A stretch of 16,076 nucleotides of DNA from Candidatus Woykebacteria bacterium GWB1_45_5 (GCA_001816645.1 MHCO01000029.1:1-16076), one strand, 5' to 3'. Shown: positions 6,122 to 12,313, counted from the stretch's first letter. Made by a program: numbers and translations. Notes: generated by a model not told the origin, from the sequence alone.

Positions 6122-6781
6122 CTACTCGTTTTCTTCAGGTTCGGAAAGGGTCTCCAAGCTTTCCGTCGCTTTAGCCTGCAAATCTTCGAGCGATTCTTGT
6201 ACCTCTTGTAGATCGTCTCTTGAGTCTTCTGGTAAGGACTGTTCGAGGTCCGAAAGTTCTTTCTGATTTTCATCTACACTTGAAACCAATTCTTCTAAAG
6301 ATTCTTTAATCTGCTGGCTATTATTACCATCTTCCTGCGAGGCTTCTAGTTGGCTAGATACTTCTGGCAAATCTTGGTTAAGTGTTGAGATTGAGTTTAC
6401 TATCTCTCCCATAGCTTGGTTTATCTGTTGATACCTTTCTTGATCAACCAGCTTCTTTAGCTCATCGATTCGTCTTTCTGTAAATTCCTGATGTAAGGAT
6501 ATTTTGTCTTCAGAGCTAGCGAAGGTGACCCTTAAATTCTCAACGCCTCGCTTCGTGGGGTATAAGAAATCTCCAGGCACACTATTTTCGGCTAAAGTGA
6601 CTGTTCCAGCAGTAAGAAAAACAATTGTCAAAAGGGTCGCAAATGACGCGCGCCACCAGAGCCCAAATTTGGGAGAGGAGGTTTCTTGGCTGTATTTACT
6701 GACTAATGTTGCCCGTAAGTTGGCACGCCAAGTCGGGTCTGGTTTAAACCTCTGTAGTAGTTTTTCTTCTAAATCGTCCAT
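6122..6781 (-). CDS. DUF5667-type membrane protein, probable anti-sigma factor
   Basis: 219 aa. A short cytoplasmic N-terminus (1-42, containing FKPDPTWRANLRATL) is followed by one membrane helix (about 45-64) and then an extracytoplasmic part starting VPGDFLYPTKRGVENL, the hallmark of DUF5667. From about 90 onward it is a long, acidic, Gln/Glu/Ser-rich helical region, probably a coiled coil. It starts 34 nt after the sigma-factor stop, in the same operon. In other bacteria DUF5667 proteins often sit next to ECF sigma genes, and single-pass proteins in this position usually bind the sigma factor. Inferred: it holds the ECF sigma at the membrane until an envelope signal releases it. No zinc-finger (ZAS) motif is seen, so the cytoplasmic binding part is unusually small. 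Confidence 0.75.
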   Translation of the reverse strand: MDDLEEKLLQRFKPDPTWRANLRATLVSKYSQETSSPKFGLWWRASFATLLTIVFLTAGTVTLAENSVPGDFLYPTKRGVENLRVTFASSEDKISLHQEFTERRIDELKKLVDQERYQQINQAMGEIVNSISTLNQDLPEVSSQLEASQEDGNNSQQIKESLEELVSSVDENQKELSDLEQSLPEDSRDDLQEVQESLEDLQAKATESLETLSEPEENE

Positions 6782-6791
6782 ATTTTACTTT

Positions 6792-6825
6792 CGCAGGAGA
6801 CACCCTTCAAAGGTGTCATCTCCTA
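6792..6825 (-). other. Hairpin between sigma and anti-sigma genes
   Basis: Minus-strand GACACC/GGTGTC stem with loop TTTGAAG, extended by GGA/TCC pairing after a small bulge. It contains the sigma gene's TGA stop (6818-6816). It may tune expression of the downstream anti-sigma gene or mark a processing site. No T run, so it is not an intrinsic terminator. Confidence 0.4.
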
Positions 6826-7373
6826 GAACTCATAATTTTGCTTAATTTCTTTAAAGCTCTGTGCTTTGTGCTCCTCAAGGCAACCACGCTTTTGCCAGTC
6901 GTTTTAGCAATTTCATCAAAACTATACCCTTCCATAGAGTGTGAAATTATTAACTCTCGCGCATCTTTGCTTAATCCATTTAAAGCCTCAACGAAACTGG
7001 CAAAGAGCTCTCTATATTCTAATTCCTGAGTATTATCAACTGTTATTAACTCGGATTCGGGTACAGATTCTATCGAAATATGTTTTCTTTTCGAACGATA
7101 ATGATCTATTATTAGGTTTCTGGCGATAGCAAAAAGCCAAGAACTAAAAGACCCCTTCTCCCTAAAACTCCTGATGTTCTCAATAACCTTAAGAAAAACG
7201 TTTTGGGTTAAATCTTCAGCTAACTCCCTATCTCCCGTCTTAAAATATACCAGCCGAAAAACTGACTCCACAAAATGATCATAAATCTCTCCAAATGCTT
7301 GTATATCTCCCTTTTTGGCTAAGGCTGCCAGTTTATCAACGGGGTGATCCTTTTTCTTTCGGGTAAAAAACAT
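6816..7373 (-). CDS. ECF-type RNA polymerase sigma factor
   Basis: 185 aa with sigma-2 at about 25-95 (DLTQNVFLKVIENI, SSWLFAIARNLIIDHYR) and sigma-4 at about 120-180 (EALNGLSKDARELI, then the helix-turn-helix GYSFDEIAKTTGKSVVALRS). It lacks sigma-1 and sigma-3, as ECF (group 4) factors do. It directs RNA polymerase to a small regulon, typically envelope functions. The downstream DUF5667 membrane protein is the likely cognate anti-sigma factor, and the LPDTG repeat protein beyond it is a candidate target. The ATG lies 6 nt after a -10 element and has no Shine-Dalgarno. An inverted repeat overlaps the -35. Confidence 0.93.
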   Translation of the reverse strand: MFFTRKKKDHPVDKLAALAKKGDIQAFGEIYDHFVESVFRLVYFKTGDRELAEDLTQNVFLKVIENIRSFREKGSFSSWLFAIARNLIIDHYRSKRKHISIESVPESELITVDNTQELEYRELFASFVEALNGLSKDARELIISHSMEGYSFDEIAKTTGKSVVALRSTKHRALKKLSKIMSSRR

Positions 7374-7379
7374 TAACTT

Positions 7380-7408
7380 ATTTTACCCTAGACCACCATA
7401 GCAGTAAA
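7380..7408 (-). promoter_or_regulatory. Promoter of the sigma/anti-sigma operon
   Basis: TTTACT (7408-7403), 17-nt spacer, TAAAAT (7385-7380), then 6 nt to the ATG at 7373. It looks like a housekeeping sigma-70 promoter and gives a leaderless mRNA. Confidence 0.55.
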
Positions 7409-7420
7409 ATATACTTTTAC
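7404..7420. promoter_or_regulatory. Inverted repeat GTAAAA-N5-TTTTAC, possible operator
   Basis: Perfect 6-bp arms around TATAC, overlapping the -35 of the sigma-factor promoter. A third TTTTAC half-site lies at 7381-7386, over the -10. The placement would suit a repressor; no regulator is identified in the window. Confidence 0.45.
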
Positions 7421-7482
7421 CACTACAATGCAAGACGTTTTTAAAATAAACTTGTTGCGTGCTACTAACCAGTAGAACTTAG

Positions 7483-7593
7483 TCAGGGATTAACTGCAAG
7501 GGGATAAGCCTTAAAAACTGTACTCCAGTCTTTGAAAATCTCCACCAATTGATCTATAATTTCGTCTGTAAGCATAGAACTAAGGTTCACCAT
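7483..7593 (-). CDS. Micro-ORF copy A (36 codons)
   Basis: ATG at 7593, TGA at 7485-7483. The core MLTDEIIDQLVEIFKDWS starts at Met7 (codon 7575-7573) and continues TVFKAYP. A second copy lies at 9172-9282. Over the 25 codons from the internal Met to Pro31 the two copies differ at seven synonymous codons and only three replacements (V/I, E/D, I/T), the pattern of selection on a protein. It is amphipathic, acidic in the first half and aromatic in the second. No family recognised. A -10-like AATAAT (7609-7604) sits 10 nt before the ATG. Alternatives: the conserved tail of a larger decayed gene, or translation from the internal ATG. The 7706-8566 gene lies upstream and the sigma operon downstream. 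Confidence 0.6.
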   Translation of the reverse strand: MVNLSSMLTDEIIDQLVEIFKDWSTVFKAYPLAVNP

Positions 7594-7668
7594 ATTTTTA
7601 GAAATTATTAGCTTCAGCTTTTATTGAAAAAAGCCTCAAAGCACTATTGATTCGAACTTTGAACCTAA
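7588..7668 (+). repeat. 81-bp direct repeat, right copy
   Basis: Ungapped match to 3154-3234. Here CACCAT is the complement of the ATG GTG opening micro-ORF A instead of a tRNA tail. On the minus strand it carries GTTCGAATC, a weak GC hairpin and six T, downstream of the 7706-8566 gene, where it may act as a terminator. Confidence 0.75.
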
Positions 7669-7705
7669 AAGTTTTTTTCGATCTGATCACTTCCTCAAAA
7701 AGCCA

Positions 7706-8566
7706 TCAGTTAATTGGTGCCATTGAACCAGCAACCTTCAAATATTCCTGCATAGGGATGCGTGTGCTGGGAGCAAAATTAAAGAAAATAATTGTATTTT
7801 CAATTTCCATATACCATAAGATCGACTCTCTAGTATTTAAATCCTCATTATCTAATCTAAGTTCGCTGTAGGCTAGACCACCAAACCTAGACTCCGCTAA
7901 ATTAGCACTTTTGCCTAGTAACGTTGTTTGGTAAGCAGGCTGGCCGCTGATTGTAATTTTAGTTCCAGACAATGATTTATCTCTCAAATATTTAATGTCC
8001 TCAAAACCCTTCCTAAAAGTAAAATCATAGTTTTTTGGTATTTGGATTATCCTGATGTATCCTGATGTAGGACTACTCAAATAGACAATCTGGTTCTCAC
8101 ATTTTTTCACACTAGCATAAGCCTTACTAAAACCCGTAACCGGGTTTTTCAAAGAGGGATCACGCAGTTTGTAATTTGGTAAAAAGACCTTAAAACAGAA
8201 ATCTTTAGCTTTAGTTTTCAGAGTCTCTGGACCCAAACCTCTTAAATCAAGGTAAACCCCTTCTTTTGTTTTTTGACCATTAAAGGAGGTGAGTGGTCCC
8301 GGTGCTTTTGAAATGTTGTATCCCAAGGCCGTGCTAAAAAAAGTAAATAAAAGAAGTAATGAAATCGGTACACTAACAAGAGGTAGGTAGTTTCTTCTAG
8401 AGATAGCAAACGCTACTGAGACAGGTGTAGCAGCTACTACTAAGAATAAAGCTAGATAATACCAAAAAAGATTTGTCTGGTCTGTAGCAAAAGAAAGCCT
8501 TAACGGAGTTAAAAATATCAATCCGAAAAGAAGTGCTAAAATTATAAATTGTAGCATAAAAAACAT
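7706..8566 (-). CDS. Three-helix membrane protein with extracytoplasmic domain
   Basis: 286 aa, not recognised. Three hydrophobic helices (about 3-25, 34-55, 60-82) precede a soluble region of about 200 residues predicted outside the membrane, with two Cys (in DFCFKVF and VKKCENQ) that could form a disulfide. It contains TKEGVYLDLRG, RFGGLAYSELRL and, near the end, ILWYMEIENTIIFFNFA. It starts 3 nt after the stop of the 8570-9100 gene, so the two are almost certainly translated together and probably work together at the envelope. The plain intracellular-looking C-terminus gives no anchor or catalytic hint. Confidence 0.75.
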   Translation of the reverse strand: MFFMLQFIILALLFGLIFLTPLRLSFATDQTNLFWYYLALFLVVAATPVSVAFAISRRNYLPLVSVPISLLLLFTFFSTALGYNISKAPGPLTSFNGQKTKEGVYLDLRGLGPETLKTKAKDFCFKVFLPNYKLRDPSLKNPVTGFSKAYASVKKCENQIVYLSSPTSGYIRIIQIPKNYDFTFRKGFEDIKYLRDKSLSGTKITISGQPAYQTTLLGKSANLAESRFGGLAYSELRLDNEDLNTRESILWYMEIENTIIFFNFAPSTRIPMQEYLKVAGSMAPIN

Positions 8567-8569
8567 ATC

Positions 8570-9100
8570 TTATAATCCGGATGGTTTTTCTCGCGAAGAA
8601 ACTACTATAGATGCTCTCTGCGGCTCTTCTGTAATTTCCTTGCCTACACTAAAGTTGCTTTGTCCTGTAATATCTTGAATTTTACCTACTCTCAGATAAA
8701 AGTCTCGACCAGAAAAAATTCGTTTAAAGGTTTTGAACCAAACAAGATTCCCTTCGCTTTCCTCTTTTACTAGCTTCCATCCTCGCCCCGTCAGTTCTTC
8801 TTGATAAAAATCCAAAATGGACTTTGCTGTGTCGCTGGTGTCAAAATATATAGATTGTCGCCAAATGATTGTCATATCGTTTGTTTCGTAGCCACTACTA
8901 AAGCGCCAGTTTGCAGCGTTTGGATAACGAGGTATTGTATTTGCTACCAGCCGGTCACTAACGTTTGTGTACCCAAAGAGAAAATAAAAAAGGAAGGCTA
9001 TGCCAAGCGAAAAAAATGTCGTTAGGACAATTGAAGCTATTGTAGCAGTTCTTCGATCTGGGGTGGACCGGTTTGGAAGTGATGCAGGAGCTATTTCCAT
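8570..9100 (-). CDS. Single-pass membrane protein, unknown extracytoplasmic domain
   Basis: 176 aa. The short basic N-terminus is followed by one membrane helix (about 21-44) and an exported domain beginning RYPNAANW. A stretch FDTSDTAKSILDFYQEEL then GRGWKLVKEE resembles a small alpha/beta module seen in many uncharacterised lipoproteins and membrane proteins (a helix from 'A..IL.FY...L' followed by 'GW'). No catalytic residues stand out. It is the first gene of a two-gene operon with the 7706-8566 gene. Its TATAAT ends 9 nt before the ATG and there is no Shine-Dalgarno, so the mRNA is probably leaderless. Confidence 0.75.
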   Translation of the reverse strand: MEIAPASLPNRSTPDRRTATIASIVLTTFFSLGIAFLFYFLFGYTNVSDRLVANTIPRYPNAANWRFSSGYETNDMTIIWRQSIYFDTSDTAKSILDFYQEELTGRGWKLVKEESEGNLVWFKTFKRIFSGRDFYLRVGKIQDITGQSNFSVGKEITEEPQRASIVVSSREKPSGL

Positions 9101-9109
9101 CTATGAAAA

Positions 9110-9138
9110 ATTATACTTAAACTGATAAGGAAAAGCAA
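9110..9138 (-). promoter_or_regulatory. Promoter of the two-gene membrane operon
   Basis: TTGCTT (9138-9133), 17-nt spacer, perfect TATAAT (9115-9110), then 9 nt to the ATG at 9100. Confidence 0.6.
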
Positions 9139-9171
9139 AAAACCAAATGGCTGACAAGGTCTGATTTGTTT

Positions 9172-9282
9172 CTAAGTTGACGCCAGGCTAATTGGATAAG
9201 CCTTGAAAACAATACTCCACTCTTTGAAAACTTCCACTAATTGATCTATAATCTCGTCCGTCAGCATTAAATGAAGGCTCAC
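9172..9282 (-). CDS. Micro-ORF copy B (36 codons from GTG, or 31 from ATG)
   Basis: GTG at 9282 (same length and position as the second codon region of copy A) or ATG at 9267; TAG at 9174-9172. Protein core MLTDEIIDQLVEVFKEWS then IVFKAYP. It shares almost all residues with copy A at 7483-7593, with mostly silent codon differences. The DNA similarity extends to CACCA (9280-9284) and then stops, so unlike copy A it lacks the 81-bp repeat beside it. No Shine-Dalgarno and no clear promoter. It diverges from the greA promoter at 9314 and lies upstream of the membrane operon. Confidence 0.55.
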   Translation of the reverse strand: MSLHLMLTDEIIDQLVEVFKEWSIVFKAYPISLAST

Positions 9283-9313
9283 CAGCTTTCTGCGGGTAGA
9301 GCAAGCTTACTTA

Positions 9314-9342
9314 TTGACAAACTGGTGTTTATTTGGTAGTAT
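9314..9342 (+). promoter_or_regulatory. greA promoter
   Basis: Perfect TTGACA (9314-9319), 17-nt spacer, TAGTAT (9337-9342); TATAAA at 9340 is an alternative -10. Start expected near 9349, giving a leader of about 120 nt, in contrast to the leaderless genes around it. Confidence 0.7.
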
Positions 9343-9367
9343 AAAGTGACTTTAGTACTTAGCCCTC

Positions 9368-9373
9368 CTCGGG
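9368..9373 (+). promoter_or_regulatory. Possible antiterminator arm in the greA leader
   Basis: CTCGGG here is the exact complement of CCCGAG at 9417-9422, which forms the 5' arm of the terminator. Pairing between the two would prevent the terminator from forming. Confidence 0.4.
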
Positions 9374-9415
9374 TTTGAGTATTGAGAGTTGTAAAGCTGC
9401 GAACGCCAATGAAGT

Positions 9416-9438
9416 CCCCGAGCGGTCGGGGTTTTTTT
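9416..9438 (+). terminator. Intrinsic terminator in the greA leader
   Basis: CCCCGA (9416-9421) and TCGGGG (9426-9431) pair around a GCGG loop and are followed by seven T (9432-9438). It lies after the greA promoter and 33 nt before the greA ATG, so it would stop transcription before the gene unless bypassed. Confidence 0.75.
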
Positions 9439-9471
9439 GTCCCAAAAGAGAACCTGCCACAAAGAAGTGAT

Positions 9472-9927
9472 ATGGAAAAAGTTTATTTGACCCACGAGGG
9501 TCTAGAAAAATTAAAGAAAGAGTACGAACACCTCACCAAGGTGAGGAGAAAAGAAGTTACCGCCCGTATTGCCAAGGCCAGAGAATACGGCGACATCAAC
9601 GAAAACTCCGAATACGACACCGCAAGGGAAGAGCAATCTTTCATCGAGGGAAGGGTATTAGAAATTGAGGAAATCCTTCGTAATGCCCAGGTGATTGAAC
9701 AAAAAGGCAAGGGAGAGGTTGTTGCGGTTGGTTCAAGAGTTAAAGTAGAAGTGGATGGTGAGGAGGATGAGTTTGTGATTGTTTCTTCGGTGGAGGCTGA
9801 TCCGATGCAAGGGAAAATTTCCAATGAATCTCCGGTAGGCAAAGCCCTAATTGGTGCTCGGGCGGGTGATGTCGTAACGGTTTCCTCAACGATCAAATCT
9901 ACCTACAGAGTGCTCGAAATTAATTAA
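9472..9927 (+). CDS. greA: Transcript cleavage factor GreA
   Basis: 151 aa. The N-terminal coiled coil (about 8-75) carries the acidic tip in YGDINENSEYDTAREEQ: Asp41 and Glu44 fall at the same numbers as in E. coli GreA, which fixes the start at the ATG at 9472 and not at the TTG 90 nt upstream, whose frame runs through the terminator. The C-terminal FKBP-like domain (about 80-151) ends with GKALIGARAGDVV and YRVLEIN. It inserts into the RNA polymerase secondary channel and stimulates cleavage of backtracked RNA. Single gene with its own promoter and an attenuator-like leader; the AAAGAAG before the ATG is a weak ribosome binding site. Confidence 0.95.
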   Translation: MEKVYLTHEGLEKLKKEYEHLTKVRRKEVTARIAKAREYGDINENSEYDTAREEQSFIEGRVLEIEEILRNAQVIEQKGKGEVVAVGSRVKVEVDGEEDEFVIVSSVEADPMQGKISNESPVGKALIGARAGDVVTVSSTIKSTYRVLEIN

Positions 9928-10019
9928 AAGCCTTTTTCTTCTAAAAATTTGTGCCAAACCATACCCGTTTTAAACTCCTCAAATTATAACCCAGACTAGC
10001 AGATCCCCCTTTCAATTGA

Positions 10020-10025
10020 TATAAT
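10020..10025 (+). promoter_or_regulatory. -10 element of the tandem-HD gene
   Basis: Perfect TATAAT that overlaps the first in-frame ATG (10024) and lies 10 nt before the second (10036). A -10 box cannot be inside its own transcript, so the second ATG is the likely start, on a leaderless mRNA. No good -35 is seen. Confidence 0.55.
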
Positions 10026-10035
10026 GCAAATTCGT

Positions 10036-11313
10036 ATGGAAGAGTTTATCCGTTTTTTTATTGAAGTCGGCAAGCTGAAATCGACTAAAAGGCCTGGTTG
10101 GGTATTACGTGGTATTAAAAATCCGGAAACAGTTGCCGATCACGCTTTTCGGGTTTTGATTCTCGCTTGGGTTTTTGGTAAGGAGACTAACCTTAATCAT
10201 AGAAGGCTTTTGAAGCTTGCTTTGGTTCATAGCCTCTCGGCAGTCTATATCAATTACATAAGTCCTTACGATAAACTTCTTGAGACCAAAAGTAAGAAAG
10301 AACTTTTAAAAAAATACCCGGCTTTGGTGCTACGGGCGCCGATAGGCGATAAGTGGAAGATCGCTCGACAAAGGTTTGAGGAGGAACAACGGGCCATCCG
10401 AAAGCTTACCCAAGATCTTCCTGAACCGGTCAGACACGAAATTGACTACCTTTGGCTAGATTTCCAACAAAGAACCTCGAAAGAAGCAAAATTCCTCAAA
10501 GCCCTAGACCGATTAGAAAATTTAATTCAAGCCTTGGAGTATAAAGATCAGATCAAAGATGACTTACTAGCGCCTTTTTTGTCACAAATTGGGCAAATAA
10601 CCGATAACAAAAGAATATTAGGTTTTGCGCAAGCACTCTGTCAGTATTTCACTAAGGGGGAAAAGTCAGTCAAAAGCCGCAAAGATAGGAATTTGATTAA
10701 ATTTATTCTTGAAGTTGGAAAGTTAAAAACCGTCTGGCGCAAGGGCTGGCTAATTCGCGGGGTTAAAAACCCAGAGTCAATAGCTTCTCATAGCTTTCGG
10801 ACGGCGTTTATGTCCTGGATGCTTTTGGGTCGCCGGAGGGTAAATTTTGAGGCGATAATTGTTATGTCCATGGTGCACGACCTCTCTACCGCTGTAATCG
10901 GAGATTTTACCCCTTACGATAAGGTGCTTGAAGCCAGTAGAGACAAAAAGAGGTTGTTTGAAACCCTACCATGGCTTGGCTCTCGGCGAGGTAAGTCCGT
11001 GTTGACTATGGAAAGACTTCAGATAGAGGCGAAGGGATTAGATAAGACGATTTCTTTTTTGCCTCAACAACTCCGTCAAAAATTAAAGTATCTTTGGCTC
11101 GAATATAAAACAGGCACTAGCAGGGAAGCTAGACTCACTAGGCAAATAGATAGAGTTGAGGATCTTATTCAAGCAATGGAGTATTATGAGGGGGACAAAT
11201 CAATTCCGGTTAAAGCTTTTTGGCTTGAGCTAAAAGAACTAGTAGATGATTCTCTGCTTGCTGAGTTTGTTGATCAGTTAGATTATTATTTCCTTCAACA
11301 GAGCGGGAAGTGA
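10036..11313 (+). CDS. Tandem HD-domain protein (one intact, one degenerate domain)
   Basis: 425 aa from the ATG at 10036. Two copies of a domain of about 205 residues related to the YfbR/HDDC2-type nucleotidase HD fold, at 1-205 and 217-425. Shared words: FIxEVGKLK, W..RG(I/V)KNPE, SPYDK/TPYDK, YLWL, LIQAMEY. Copy 2 has a full metal set: His252, His281-Asp282, Asp290 (GDFTP) and Asp372. Copy 1 keeps His36, His65 and Asp158, but the HD Asp is Ser66 and the second Asp is Asn73, so it should not bind metal normally. Known for the family: phosphohydrolase activity on deoxynucleoside monophosphates. Inferred: the N-terminal copy is a pseudo-domain for regulation, substrate binding or pairing. Single gene followed by an independent promoter. 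Confidence 0.85.
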   Translation: MEEFIRFFIEVGKLKSTKRPGWVLRGIKNPETVADHAFRVLILAWVFGKETNLNHRRLLKLALVHSLSAVYINYISPYDKLLETKSKKELLKKYPALVLRAPIGDKWKIARQRFEEEQRAIRKLTQDLPEPVRHEIDYLWLDFQQRTSKEAKFLKALDRLENLIQALEYKDQIKDDLLAPFLSQIGQITDNKRILGFAQALCQYFTKGEKSVKSRKDRNLIKFILEVGKLKTVWRKGWLIRGVKNPESIASHSFRTAFMSWMLLGRRRVNFEAIIVMSMVHDLSTAVIGDFTPYDKVLEASRDKKRLFETLPWLGSRRGKSVLTMERLQIEAKGLDKTISFLPQQLRQKLKYLWLEYKTGTSREARLTRQIDRVEDLIQAMEYYEGDKSIPVKAFWLELKELVDDSLLAEFVDQLDYYFLQQSGK

Positions 11314-11325
11314 TTACCTAACTGC

Positions 11326-11354
11326 TTGACAAAAAAGTAGTGGGAAGCTAGAAT
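11326..11354 (+). promoter_or_regulatory. Near-consensus promoter of the 11409 gene
   Basis: TTGACA (11326-11331), 17-nt spacer, TAGAAT (11349-11354). Start expected near 11361, so a leader of about 48 nt with a strong Shine-Dalgarno: the most canonical expression signal in the window. Confidence 0.75.
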
Positions 11355-11408
11355 ATCCTGCACCAACGACGAGCCTCCAAATACTCCAAATGAAAGGGGG
11401 GAGAGCAA

Positions 11409-12239
11409 ATGAGGCTGCTCACTCACTTGAGTAGGCTTGCAAGTCTCGTGTTCCTCGTTTGGCTCCTCACCTTCGCGAATGTTCCCCGCACCGCGGTGGG
11501 AGGAGTTTCAAGGAACACAGGTAACAAGCCGTTGGCTGATCGGATCACCCGTCTGCCAAAGAAGTGGCGGAGGGAGGGGCGGCAGAAAAGGATAACCAAG
11601 TTTATCCAAGACCACTGCGAAGCCGCCTGGTCGAAGATAATTAAGGAGGGGTTCGCCCGGCTAGGTTCTTCGTCGCCCCAGACGGTTCAAGAGCATCGTT
11701 TGAGTGTGAAGCAGAGGTTTCTGGAGGAAGCCGAGATTGAAAGACTTACCCCGGAGGAGGTGATGGAAGGCCTCTGCCAGATCGATGTTCACGAAATCGA
11801 TGAGGTAGTTACTGGTGACCGGGCGCGCCTGAAGCTTCCCCATCGGCGAGACCAAAGACAGGCCTACGTGGAAGGTTGGTGGCCAGAGGCTGATTGGCTC
11901 CCCACCAGTCCCGGTGGTGTAAGCCCACGCTGGAAGAGAGAGTGGCAAGAGGGTAAAGCAGCGGCATATGAGTTTGTCCGTCAAAGAGCTGGTAAGCACC
12001 TTGCGGACATAATAATTGAGGTCTACGACGACTTCCATGGCGGGAGGAGTAAGGTCTCACGCCTAGCACGTGATTGCCACTATGCCGAAACAGTGTCGGA
12101 GGGCATTCGCGAGCGTGTGCCTGTTCCCCACTTTGCTCTTGAGGCATTGTCTGCCGTCGCTACTCCACGGATCCGCGAACGTGTGATGCGGGAGTACAAG
12201 GAAGCCGTGGAGAGAAAGGAGCAAAAACCGATCTTCTAG
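11409..12239 (+). CDS. Exported orphan protein, GC-richer than its neighbours
   Basis: 276 aa, not recognised. Residues 1 to about 31 form a signal peptide or membrane anchor (MRLL.., hydrophobic 11-24, then FANVPRTAVGG). The rest is soluble, very rich in Arg, Glu and Trp, with RLTPEEVMEGL, YVEGWWPEADWLPT, a possible helix EGKAAAYEFVRQRAGKHLADIIIEVYDDF and a basic end. No catalytic motif is convincing. GGGGGGAG (11396-11403) lies 5 nt before the ATG. The base composition is visibly more GC-rich and uses CGG/GGG/CGC-type codons that are scarce in the flanking genes. With its own consensus promoter, Shine-Dalgarno and terminator it forms a self-contained cassette, which suggests recent transfer or a distinct expression level. 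Minus-strand open frames here are shadows of the GC-rich sequence. Confidence 0.75.
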   Translation: MRLLTHLSRLASLVFLVWLLTFANVPRTAVGGVSRNTGNKPLADRITRLPKKWRREGRQKRITKFIQDHCEAAWSKIIKEGFARLGSSSPQTVQEHRLSVKQRFLEEAEIERLTPEEVMEGLCQIDVHEIDEVVTGDRARLKLPHRRDQRQAYVEGWWPEADWLPTSPGGVSPRWKREWQEGKAAAYEFVRQRAGKHLADIIIEVYDDFHGGRSKVSRLARDCHYAETVSEGIRERVPVPHFALEALSAVATPRIRERVMREYKEAVERKEQKPIF

Positions 12240-12242
12240 AAC

Positions 12243-12283
12243 AGGCCTCCGCCCTTACCTTTAGGTGGAGGCCTTCTCTTTTC
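12243..12283 (+). terminator. Intrinsic terminator after the 11409 gene
   Basis: AGGCCTCC (12243-12250) pairs with GGAGGCCT (12267-12274), then a T-rich TCTCTTTTC tail. It ends just where the lysS -35 begins. Confidence 0.85.
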
Positions 12284-12313
12284 TTGCCTTAAAAAAGCTT
12301 TTCAGGGTATACT
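12284..12313 (+). promoter_or_regulatory. lysS promoter
   Basis: TTGCCT (12284-12289), 18-nt spacer, TATACT (12308-12313), then 8 nt to the ATG at 12322; a leaderless mRNA is expected. There is therefore no room for a T-box leader. Confidence 0.6.

Noticed and set aside
9382..9471. N-terminal extension of GreA from a TTG start
   Set aside because: The frame runs through the intrinsic terminator, and GreA's Asp41/Glu44 numbering fits only the ATG at 9472.
10024..10035. First ATG of the tandem-HD gene
   Set aside because: It lies inside the TATAAT box; the ATG at 10036 has the spacing seen at other leaderless genes.
11661..12147. Two minus-strand open frames of 112-125 codons under the 11409 gene
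   Set aside because: They are antisense to a gene with its own promoter, Shine-Dalgarno and terminator; composition is that of GC-rich shadow frames.
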